Origin: Eutypella sp. D-1
Lineage: Eukaryota; Ascomycota; Sordariomycetes; Xylariales; Diatrypaceae
Assembly (NCBI GenBank): GCA_023313575.1
Contig: JAJTTP010000002.1
Location: 682,001-746,000, forward strand
DNA length: 64,000 bases
Direction: 5' to 3'
In this document: in pieces, positions 12,501 to 22,359 of the stretch
How the letters are laid out: every line of letters begins with the position of its first letter
Position numbering within the stretch: the stretch's first letter is position 1
Translations under genes and position numbers: made by a program
The notes under the pieces: generated by a model
What the model was told of the DNA's origin: nothing
Seen by the model: the letters and a program-made list of their open reading frames with translations, nothing else
The model's database searches: none

Positions 12501-13493
12501 TCGGCCTATTGTTAGGCTCTACTATACGAGATGGTCACTCTCTCATAACGGCTCAGAATTGTCGATTTGGGCAAAAGTACCACCTGTACGGTGTTGTACG
12601 GTGTTGTGTCTCTGCCAAGATCTCTGGGGGATCTCACCTCCGAGTCCCTCCGGATCGTGGCTACCTATGCTGTCGCTGGTTACACACACTCGACTACCGG
12701 AAGGAAACATGCGGAACCCTGTAGATTAAGCGGCAAGTCATGGAACGGAGCTGAATATCGTTCCCTGCATAGTCCAGGACCCACAAGGGCGGGCGGCTCA
12801 GCGTTCGCTCCATACCGCCGCGCCGAAATGCCAAGGGCTTGGTGGGACTTGAGATAAGACTTCGGCGTTCGTGGGGGTACCTGAATTGCCAACTTCATAT
12901 GCAGATGCTAATTCGTAATTCTTAGCTTGCCAGAAAATCTCTCACGCGCCATGCACGAGGAATACTGTAGACTATTATTCGTGGAAAAAGAGAAGTCATG
13001 ATGTTACGTGGCTTCGTGGACCATTATGACTCTGTGCTGAAATGGTCAATGATGTGGGATGAAGTATCGCGGGAGATGATCCTCTTGCGGCTCCTCGGAA
13101 ATCATTGAATGTTTTGATATCAACCTCCGGGACCCGCCGTGGTGTGTGGGTCTATATGCTAAGTTACCTAAACCGCGGCTATTGATTTCATCTAGAACTT
13201 TTGGCACTTCGGTCAATTCTTAGCTAAGATTCGGTTAATTAGTAAAGCTAAGGATGTCTAGAACTACATAGGTAGTAGATCCGATTCCGCCATCAAACTA
13301 GCGTGTGCCCTGGTGCTTTTACCTTTACCCTAACCGTGGGCTATGACTCTTTTTGTAGACACCCATTCGCGTATATTCCTATTGTGAAGAAACTCTTTCT
13401 AAACCAGCATTTTCTTCTTCTTCACCACGGCGTGTACATCATCCCCACAAGTCAAACCTCGTCTCTTCGAAAACTTAGCAGCAGCGGGAAGCC
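9596..13493. other. Gene-poor 3.9-kb spacer with short stop-riddled frames
   Basis: No frame longer than about 100 codons and no family recognised on either strand. Overlapping frames at 11573-11907 and 12473-12857 look somewhat protein-like but have no recognisable motif and no clear splice continuation. A small direct repeat (ACGGTGTTGT twice) lies at about 12588-12608. The stretch may hold decayed genes or transposon remnants too degraded to identify, plus the promoter of the DUF1275 gene at its right end. Confidence 0.5.
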
Positions 13494-14432
13494 ATGTTCG
13501 ACGAGGAGAAGCAGAAGCCTGAGACGCCGCCGGATCTAACCACAGAAAAGTCCGGAAATGATGCACCCCAAACGCAGAAGTTCGTCAAACGACTTTCAGA
13601 AGAGGTTGCTACTAGTTTAGGCTCCCTACCTCTTCTGGCCTGCTGTTTTGCAACAGGCCTAACAGATGGAACGCTTTACAACGGTGAGACCGCTTCGCAA
13701 TGTCTACGCGCTAAACCTCGCTAATCGCTTTCTTGTCTAGTATACGGCACGTTTGTTTCCATGCAGACCGGTTCGTTGAAAGACCCCTGAAGCATTCATA
13801 GAGACCCTATTCATCAGGTTCTGACATTATTGCAACTAGGAAACACTGTCTTCCTTGCTTTAGGCACATCGGGGCAAAACAACAAGCCATACGGATGGGC
13901 CCGTTCTCTCTGCTCCATCGGATGCTTCGTCATCGGATGTACCTTCTTTTCGCGGTTCCATAAGATTCTCGGCGGTGGGCGTCTTCGGCGAACCCTCTTT
14001 ACTTCCTTTTTCCTACAGACAGTTCTCGTCATCGTCGCGGCGGCTCTTATCCAAGGCGGCGTTCTTGACGGTAGATATCCTTCCCAGAGGGACCCTGCTG
14101 ATGTCGACTTCACTGAGCTTGCCCCCATAGCGCTTCTAAGCTTCCAGGCGGCGGGCCAGATTGTAAATAGTCGGGGTCTTGGCATGGGCGAGGTCCCGAC
14201 GGTCGTGATCACAAGCCTGCTGTGCGATCTAGTAAGCGACGAGAACTTCTTTGCTCCACTAGGGGCAAATGTGAAGCGCAATAGGAGGGCCATTGGTTTC
14301 ACGCTCACTCTGGCTGGTGCAATCTGTGGTGGATGGTTGTCGAAAGCTACGGGGGCAGTCCAACCTAGTCTATGGTTCGTCGCTGGCATTAAAGCTATGA
14401 TTACCCTGTACTGGCTGGTATGGTGGCAATGA
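13494..14432 (+). CDS. DUF1275 (YoaK-like) membrane protein, three exons
   Basis: Exons 13494-13683, 13741-13770 (a 30-nt microexon) and 13840-14432; 270 aa. DUF1275 proteins are small multi-pass membrane proteins of unknown biochemical function, widespread in bacteria and fungi. Seen: SLPLLACCFATGLTDGTLYNVYGTFVSMQTGNTVFLALG assembled across both introns (the classic DUF1275 opening of TG-D plus MTGN), then FVIGCTFFSRF, the hydrophobic helix LFTSFFLQTVLVIVAAAL, AGQIVNSRGLGMGEVPTVVITSL with the conserved VPTVV-T pattern, and a last helix FTLTLAGAICGGWL. The N-terminal 40 residues are charged and cytosolic. The transported substrate, if any, is unknown. Confidence 0.88.
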
Positions 14433-14681
14433 ACCCACGGACTGTCGGTCTCGCATCTTGGTGTTATCTAAGATACCTAAGGAAGCGCTTGGAGGAGGGA
14501 GGGGAATGATAGAACAACGATAGATAAAGAACCTCAATATTTAATGCTCTTGCAAGCGCCTCAATGTTTGATGGGCGCCATGTATAATTACATACCTGAA
14601 AACGGTTCAAGCATAAACACACTTATACATGATATAGTGTCCCATGCATACCATGGATCCCCCACTATTTATCTGGCTAGA

Positions 14682-15494
14682 TTACGGTCGCCACACCATA
14701 CCCCATATTGGAACCCCTTCACCATTCTCCTTGGGAACACCGTCTGAGTCTACGATGCCCTCCCCTAGAATGAGTTCGCCTGCGTCTTTGAACCCATGTT
14801 TTAAGAATAGTCGATGGGAGTTCTGGCTTGACGCCTCTAGCCACAGCGGGCGGCCGTCGCTGCGGGCTTTATCCTGCATGTGCAAGATGATTTTGCTTGC
14901 CAGTCCCTGGTGTCGTTTTTCTGTCGCTGTTCCGATCAGGAACACGTACCAGCATGCATCGCTTTCTTCGGACAGCGCCTTCTTCTTCAGCGCATCCGCA
15001 GCTGAGGTGTATCCAAAAATTATGCGCTATGAGCGGTATGTGAGCGAATGATCAGGGGTTGGATTGCCATTATCGTACCTTGCAATGGGTGAAGCCCACT
15101 TGAATGATCATTGGGATCAGGCCTGCCTGGATCAGGGTGAAGGGATTCTCCGCCTTCTGGCCTGGCGACATGAGAATACCGCAAGACCCCCAATCATCAG
15201 CCTCGATGATCTCTCCTTCGTTGAGAGTACATGCTTTGACGAAACCACCTATGGCTCTGCGGCGACGCGCCTGACGCTGATCTTGGGGGACATCATGGAA
15301 GAAATATGTATAGGCTGGGTCTTGACTGAAGGCGTCGGCTAGGATATCCGCAGCCCTGTCCACCCGCTCTATTAATGTGGGTCAGCGGTCAGCTTCTCAA
15401 ATCATAAGATGCCATAGCATCGTATGTCGCACCGAGCAAGATGCTGCTGACCTTTGCCCCCTGAAGTAAGATTAGATGCCTCTGTTGATGTCAT
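14682..15494 (-). CDS. GNAT-family N-acetyltransferase, three exons
   Basis: Exons 15494-15452, 15368-15079 and 15026-14682; 225 aa. It should transfer an acetyl group from acetyl-CoA to an amine; the substrate is unknown. Seen: an N-terminal RAADILADAFSQDPAYTYFF segment typical of fungal GNAT proteins, a variable middle, then motif A: WYVFLIGTATEKRHQGLASKII, where RHQGLA is the pyrophosphate-binding R/Q-x-x-G-x-G/A loop, followed by GRPLWLEASSQNSHRLFLKHGF, the motif B end of the fold. The first exon is only 14 codons; its intron has a CTGAC branch site 14 nt before the acceptor. The protein ends PIWGMVWRP, as related fungal GNATs do. It is convergent with the DUF1275 gene, only 249 nt apart. 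Confidence 0.87.
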
Positions 15495-16685
15495 CGTCCG
15501 TAATTGACATCAACAGCTGAATATCGGAAAATCTTGTTGAAAATAAGGATGTGATAGGGATCAGATTCTCTAGATTTTCCAAGATCGAGTGTAAATGCCG
15601 CTTAGTCCTTTTCATTGCGAGTTTTTGGGGTGCATGATTGGAAGTCAGCTTTCAGCTCTTCTCACTAGCAGAAATTAGATATCAGGGGTGAGGGTGTTAA
15701 AATGGTATGCAGTCCATTTACCTAGGTACGCACGTGCCGAATTAAATGATTGGGAGAATTCACAGCGGAATTATACCGCGTTGACTTTAGTGAAACTTTA
15801 ATGGCTATACCGTTTCCTGCCATTTTCTACCGAATGCTTGTCTGTTATTCGTCAAGCTTAATTAGTGGATTACTTTCACTAAACCTCCAATCACAGATCC
15901 CCACGGGTGGCTAGAACATACCTAGATATGCAACTAGCCCCCATCTCTCCTGAACCAAATAGAGGTTGTTTACGGATAGAGTATCCGGTTCCTTTATATA
16001 AATCATTTTATTGAGCCTGATTCTTTTGGTCAAATCCCTTTACTTTATTGTAGGAACCAGTTTTTGACTTCGGGTGATGCGAAGTGGGTGCTCGCTGTGG
16101 TTATGTGTGGGGTAGATTAATAAACGTAGCAGCAACGTCATCGTTACATTTTCAACATACCTGATATGCTGACCTGCTGGAACCGAGTCGAGTACTGTAA
16201 GATTGATTTACCGATACATATCGTACCTAGGAAAGATAGTAATCCTTTCCTTAATCCAGCTTACGGAATGAATGGTAGTGTTACTTAGGTAGTTCTAACT
16301 ACTATACTGCCTTGTACCTAGGTAGTTAGAAAAGACTTCAATTATGCGCTACCTACATACTTGACATAAGCCCTCCTGTATCCTATTGTTCCAGCCTGTT
16401 GGTGTATCTTTCATTGGTCTTTATTAATAAGCAGGAATATATGTATAGGAAGTAGTGGATGGTGACGACTGTTCTTCGTCACTATTTATTTACTTTCTAT
16501 CCATATCTATAACAGGCCTCAGCTGAATTAAGAAAGTCTACCAACAGTTTTTAATTCGTCCACGACCTTCTTTCCTCCATTTGTGAAATTTCTCACTGAA
16601 CCTATTCTTGAATTCCATCCACCTGACTTCCGCACCTTTATATCAACTAATTACGTATGTAGTTATCTATAGTATCATTACCAGA
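15495..16685. other. AT-rich divergent promoter spacer with TACCTAGGTA palindromes
   Basis: Lies between the divergently transcribed GNAT and HHE genes. AT-rich with two perfect copies of TACCTAGGTA (15719-15728 and 16315-16324) and several near copies. No gene seen; the open frame running into the HHE gene from 16608 begins with TTG and is treated as leader. Confidence 0.55.
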
Positions 16686-17664
16686 ATGCATCGTCGCGCA
16701 GCGGTACGGGTATCTGGCGCAATACTTGCCGGTACAAGGAGAGTGGTGCAGGAGAGGGTCACGAAAACAAGCACTATCCACATTCACAGCCAACTACAGT
16801 CGCATACCTTCGTACGAGGATACGCGAAGGATAGATATTTCTTCCCAGATGACCGTAATGAATCCTTAGGACACGCTCAGGTTTTCAAGGTTAGCCAAGC
16901 GATAGAGGAGGATCATCATCAGCTGGAGTTTTACTACGGCAAGATCATCGGCTCCAATGATCCAGATGAGCAGAAACGATACCAAAATGCCTTCGTCTGG
17001 GAGCTCGCTCGCAATTCTATTGCTAAGGAACTAGTCGTCTATCCCGCCCTCGAGCGAAATGTCTCGGATGGTAGCATCCGGGCCAAGCAGGATCGCTCCC
17101 GGCATCAAAAGGTATTGTTAACCCCTAGAACATGTGGTTCGTAGATTTGGTCGTTGACCCACATAAAGATTAAGGAGCAATTATATGAGTTTCAGAAGCT
17201 CAACCCACGAGACTCGCCGTTCATGCCCGCAATCAGGAGCCTCTGGAAAGACTTGAGCAAGCATATCGAGAAGGAAAAGGATGATCTGAAAAAATTGGAA
17301 GAATCCCTAAGCATGACGGAGTCGAAAGAGCTCGCAGCTTCATTCGACAAAACAAAGTCATTCACCCCAACGCGCAGCCATCCAGGTGTTCCAAACAAAC
17401 CACCATTCGAGACAGCTGCCGGCCTCATGTTAGTATTCCAATCACAACCATAATTTTACCATAGAGTCAAGCGACCTTGCACCACTTGACTCTTGCACCC
17501 GTGGAGATCCGAAAATGGACCCGATCTATACAGAAAATGACCACCTAAAATATCAAGGCTACTATATACTGACTTCATATGATAATAGGACTGCTCCATT
17601 AGACAAGATAAAGGACTTGTTCCGCAAGTTTCCGGACGATGACAAGGCGAGTTCCTCGCATTGA
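16686..17664 (+). CDS. Hemerythrin-like HHE cation-binding protein, probably mitochondrial, three exons
   Basis: Exons 16686-17111, 17169-17428 and 17589-17664; 253 aa. HHE proteins hold a di-iron site in a four-helix bundle and bind O2, NO or act in iron or redox sensing; the role of fungal ones is mostly unknown. Seen: HHQLEFYYGKI in helix 1, the Glu in IAKELVVYPALER in helix 2, SRHQKIKEQLYEF across the first splice junction in helix 3, and WKDLSKHIEKEKDDL in helix 4, giving the expected spacing of His/Glu ligands. The N-terminus MHRRAAVRVSGAILAGTRR is basic and amphipathic with no acidic residues, which suggests mitochondrial import. The last exon supplies 24 residues (APLDKIKDLFRKFPDD), a frequent C-terminal tail in this family. 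The start is the first ATG of the frame. Confidence 0.87.
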
Positions 17665-18002
17665 GCGAATTTTGCTGATAGTGCCTGTCGGTGATTTGCC
17701 TTGTATTCTATGTTAGAGACCTAGGAGTTATGTCAATTGTCATTATCTCCCCTGTCTGTGTGTTGATGCCTATTGCACACCCGGGGTAAAATAGACTGTC
17801 AATTACTAAGCAGGTGAGAGTTAATAGGATCGGATATCACGTGACACAGTCCGCAACGACTTGCCTTAATATAGGGAATCGGACAAATCCTATATAAATG
17901 TATGCAAGTAGATATAACCTCAATAACTAGCTGTTTATGCACCTATATGCACATTGGCCTTCTTTCGTTTCTGTAAGAAGCGTGTTGCAACATGAAATAC
18001 AA
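17665..18002. other. AT-rich spacer left of the solo LTR
   Basis: 3' flank of the HHE gene. AT-rich, no gene seen. A GTTGCAAC palindrome lies near 17983, just left of the LTR target site. Confidence 0.45.
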
Positions 18003-18205
18003 TTGTCTGTCACGTTCAACCGAGCCCATTCTGGGCGACCTGTGGGAGCCCTCTGGGAAAGGGAAGAATAGAAATAACTACGCTACTGGGTGGCTGGGAG
18101 CCCTATTTATAGGGCGTATGAGCGCGACATATCGGGCCCTGTGGAGCGCCACGGGGCCAAGCCCCAAAGGGGGTATGTGGTCCATTTCCTAACCGTGACA
18201 TTGTC
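18003..18205. mobile_element. Probable solo LTR (193 bp, 18008-18200) with 5-bp target-site duplication
   Basis: The element starts TGTCACG (18008-18014) and ends CGTGACA (18194-18200), a perfect inverted terminal heptamer beginning TG and ending CA as retrotransposon LTRs do. It is flanked by the identical pentamer TTGTC at 18003-18007 and 18201-18205, the length of a typical LTR-integrase target duplication. The interior is more GC-rich than its surroundings and has a TATTTATAGG promoter-like stretch near 18102. No gag or pol remnant lies alongside, so it is best read as a solo LTR left by recombination; a small non-autonomous element is the alternative. Confidence 0.68.
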
Positions 18206-19853
18206 CCACATTATACTGCTGCTGAAGCCTACGGTTACAGAAGGGGAGCCAACTGTAACTAAGCAGTAGAGCAACTGTGATATATTTTCATCTAAATTTT
18301 GAAATTCTATTTTGTTGAGAAATGCTACGGACAGAATACTTCTTGCTGAACGAAATCACTACCGCAGACACACACACACACAGACAATGAGTCAGAGCTA
18401 GATAGTTTAGACGCACGAGACCATCATCAAATGAAGTTTAGTCAACTGCATGTTGATTCCATATTCACGGCCATGATATGCTAATTTCATGACTATCCCT
18501 TTGTCAACGAGGAGGGCTACGTGATTGGAGACCACGTCCCAATTGCCAAGCTTGGCCGAGTGGCTATTTATAGATGGCCTATGGCCGGTCTAAGCTCAAA
18601 AATAGGCATATAGATACCTAGTACCATTGGACTCACATGGTCGATCTCTGGCATATTAATGCTTGCGAAGAATACACACTAGGGTGCCCTCCAAAGAAAC
18701 GAGCAGATATCATCTTAGGCAGGAGACAGGAAGTTACATGGCAACCGCGGTGACTATCATGGAAACTCCCAAACCTATAGAAGGTACTCTAGTAGAGTAG
18801 CTTATCTGGCTGTTAGGAGAGATAGAGATGCTATCTGGAGTGGGTATGATTGGGTAAAGTACATAGAATGACTGTTCCGCACTAAGTTAAGATATACAAA
18901 AGATATTGTACACTATATGAACTGCCTCTTGACATTATGTTCAAGATAATACCCCATATGTCATCACTCAGTCATAATGGCTCACCAAGCGTCTCAACCT
19001 CAACTGGATCGTCAAAACTGAGGGCAAAGTATAAAGGCAATCGAAAGTGAAGCTATTAATAACAAGCTGAAGCTCGAACAACTTCTTACTGGGTAACCCA
19101 TAACAAAATGGTCACGATATCATGAGAGAGGAACATAATCGCCGCTGAAGAAACATGAAGCTACAAATATAGCAAGTACCTGAAATTGAGCTAAAATCCG
19201 ACCTCTTAGCCCCAACCCTACTTCCATTCACCGTTTCAAAGCCTTTACCTACCTGTAACCCCGTACTTGTAACCCCGACAACGCACACATCCTCAAACTT
19301 CAACAGGTAGGTAGGCTCGGCTCGGCTTATATGCATATATTCCTTTTCTAGGGACCTATGTCTTTACCTACAGAGACCCACAAAACTCCTGGGTATTAAT
19401 ACCTACCTACCCTTTTCTTCATCTTCCTTCCTCACCTCAACCTTTCTCCCATCTACAACAACCAAACCTTTCCTTCGTCACGATTTCTTCATACTATCGT
19501 CTTCCCTGCTTCATCAACGACAACTACCCACTGAATTTCATCAACTCAGGACTTCTAGCAGTCTATACCATCTTGATCAAGCTTCTTCTAGGACGATAGT
19601 TGGGGTTAACGACGGTGTCCTACTCTAAACAGCCTCTCAATCAATCCATCATCCTTATTTATACTATCTGTAGATTTGCCTGCTCTGAGACGTCTTCCTT
19701 TCTCTCAGAATCTTAGCTTCTGCTCGCTACGGAGCTAGGGCGGGATACCACAAAGATCCTCTACAGTTTGTCTACTTGCTGAGCTGGTCGGCGCCCTACA
19801 CTACTCATACATCAACGAGCAACTATGTGATTGTCAGATTAAAGCATCATCAA
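18206..19853. other. AT-rich spacer and leader of the orphan gene
   Basis: No gene seen from 18206 to about 19400. From about 19370 to 19740 the plus strand becomes pyrimidine-rich (ACCTACC, TTCTTC, CTTTCTC runs), which looks like a promoter and 5' leader for the gene at 19854. A short CA repeat sits near 18370. Confidence 0.5.
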
Positions 19854-20863
19854 ATGGATCCTTGTCTTGTAATCGCGGTTCATCAGCTTCACGCCGCTGG
19901 CATCAAAAATGCAACTCTAGACGGCTTCAACACCGCTGCTATCACGCAGACTGGTGTTCCTCTTCATCGGAACGAGCTCGACAACGCTCAGATGGAGATG
20001 GCCGAAGCAGATGACTTCGCACCCGGCAGCTGTGCTATGTATGTCTTCCATATGCTTCTCTTTTGGGTTGAAAAATGTTAACAAAAAAACCACAGCGACA
20101 GCGAGGCAAGCTCATTGTCTACCCGCTCAGAGGAGAAACCTACCCAGCCAGTTCATCAAGGCCACATTGAGAAGGGTCCTGTCGAGAAGGAGAAGCGAAA
20201 GAACGCAGCTGGAGTTTCACTCCTCTCCCAGCTCTTCGCCGCTGAAGCCAGCCAGAATCGCAAGCAGCAGGCCAGAATTCAACCGCCGCCCGGATTCGAG
20301 CATCTTGGGGCTCGTGACGTGGTCAGCAATGCTCCACACGGCAATGGCTCATCAGCAGCACAGACCACGCGTGTGCAACCTCCTCCGGGATACGAGCATC
20401 TCGGCCCTCGCGATGTTGCTGAGATCACCCCAGCTAGCAATGTCGCGTCGGGACGCGCCGAGGAACCACCGCTAGAACTTCTGAAGTTCTGTCCGGAAGG
20501 ACATCCTAGCCGGTAGAGCCAGTCAGGATTCCACCAGGTACGATCTTCGATCCGCGGTAACTACATCTCCCAGCGAATCTCGGAAGAGCCGCATATCCTC
20601 CAGGCCTGTGTCGATTGTGTCACAATCCCATACATCACCAAGGACGACCACACCATCGAGGACTTCGTCACATTCGACGAGCTCAATCAAATCGCGACCT
20701 TCTAGATCAGCAAATCGCTTCACTAGACATGTGCTACTGGTTAGGCTACGCCATCGACTGCTTCACCAACCGGGAGATTGGACTACGAGATTTCTTAGCT
20801 TGGTTACTATGCGCCGGAATACCATACTTTGGACGCGTCGCTATACACTGCACTTCACACTAG
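19854..20863 (+). pseudogene. Orphan gene with duplicated PPPG-[FY]-EHLG repeat, interrupted by a stop and a frameshift
   Basis: Family not recognised. Exon 1 is 19854-20038 and exon 2 starts at 20096; the 57-nt intron has a GTATGT donor, a GTTAAC branch-like site and a CACAG acceptor. The intact part encodes 201 aa ending at TAG 20514-20516: an N-terminal MDPCLVIAVHQLHAAG segment, an acidic/Ser linker, then two copies of a repeat (ARIQPPPGFEHLGARDV and TRVQPPPGYEHLGPRDV, 46 residues apart). The same frame continues for 62 more codons past the TAG with protein-like composition (GNYISQRISEEPHILQACVD) to a second TAG at 20703-20705, and a neighbouring frame carries on (LDMCYWLGYAIDCFTNREIG) to 20863. 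One nonsense plus one frameshift would explain this. Alternatively the short 201-aa protein is real and the rest is untranslated. Confidence 0.55.
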
Positions 20864-22359
20864 CTTGTTGATTATCAGTTCATCAATTGCGGGAGCTACA
20901 CTGTGCCTGATATGCTTGGAGATTGTACGAAGAGCTACAAGGTTACTAGCTGTCCTAGTGACATGATCTAGGTATGTATTATACACCACACACCCTATAT
21001 ATCTACGTGAAGAGACCTTAACGCTAATAAGTATTTTACAGGCCGAATGCTCACCTCAGAATCTGGGTGGCAGTGGTGGAAAGCGAGGGGCACGTGGGGA
21101 GGAAGGCCTGCTGTTACTCTAAGAATCGGCTATTTCCTTTGGTCTAATTTTCTTATGTTGATGTAACTATACACGATACCCATTTCTTTTGTCTGAATAA
21201 CGATGGGTTTGGATTGCCAGGAAACAGGTCTTCATGTATCGCAGATAGATAGATGGAAACCTGCTATTACATTACAGTCATCATTGCATACAATCAACAT
21301 GACACACCACCACTAGAACCAGAAATGAACCATGCTGATGATCAGAGTGTCGAGTGAACATAAGATAATCCCTTACTGACAGCCCGGAGACCAGACTACC
21401 ACGTAGGCAACGTAGACTCGTAGACGACGCACAGCCAGTGATAACATATTAGATGTGATGCTTAATATGCCTACAGCTAAACTATTAAGGCCTAGGATGT
21501 GCTATGGGATATATAGTGGCGTAGTAAGCGCTCTATCCTCAAAAAATAAAGTAAATTCAAGGCAGTAGGTATGTAATCGTATGTAGAGATAGATAGGGGT
21601 GCGCTAGGCAGGGGGTAGCAGTATATATTCCCGGGAAGGTCAGGAGGATGAGCTAGTATAGATCGGGACTAGCGTTAGGCATGTCTCAATAGGGAGGCAA
21701 AATAGGAGGGGAGGGGGGAAGGCGCTACTAGGTACATATATACATCGGAGTTAGCGTTTTCTTCCTATGTACCTAAGTACCTAGGTAGTTAACGCCGTAA
21801 GGCTTCAGAGCATTGCATCAGTGTCATTGGAACCACGCATATTTTTCATGATTTTCAATCAATATCGAGGCCAATTAAGTTTCTTTAATAGGGCTATGTT
21901 TAAGAGGGGAGGCGGGGGCGCCGTTGGATATAGTATAGCCAGTGGTGACCTTAGGTCTGTCAACTGCCCCTATTATGTATATTCCAGTGTTTATTTCCCA
22001 TCCTCTGTCCCTTTACCTTGCAACCAAGTCCCTTGTCTAAGCTGTCGAAATTCAGACACATACACATAGCGATATGGCGAACCATGTTCGTTCCTTCTTC
22101 CTTTCTCCTTATCTCTCTTACACGGTTGACGAATTTCTGAAACCCCATTTCAAGTTATCCCCTCCCCTTCCCCCTCTTGAAGCAAGACTAAAACTCCCAG
22201 CGCGAAGAAATGCAGAACTAAAAAAAAAAACTGAACTACCTTGCGAATACGATTATACAAAGCAAATGAGAAAACACTAAAGGACAAAAGAGAATAGGGA
22301 ACAGGGAAGAATTAAAAGTGCCTTCTGCCGACGGGGTAGTGGGCCCACGACAGCTGGGT
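20864..22359. other. Spacer between orphan gene and SAC1 3' end
   Basis: No convincing gene on either strand. Contains AT-rich DNA, one perfect TACCTAGGTA palindrome (21778-21787) and, at the right end, the 3' flank of SAC1. Confidence 0.5.
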
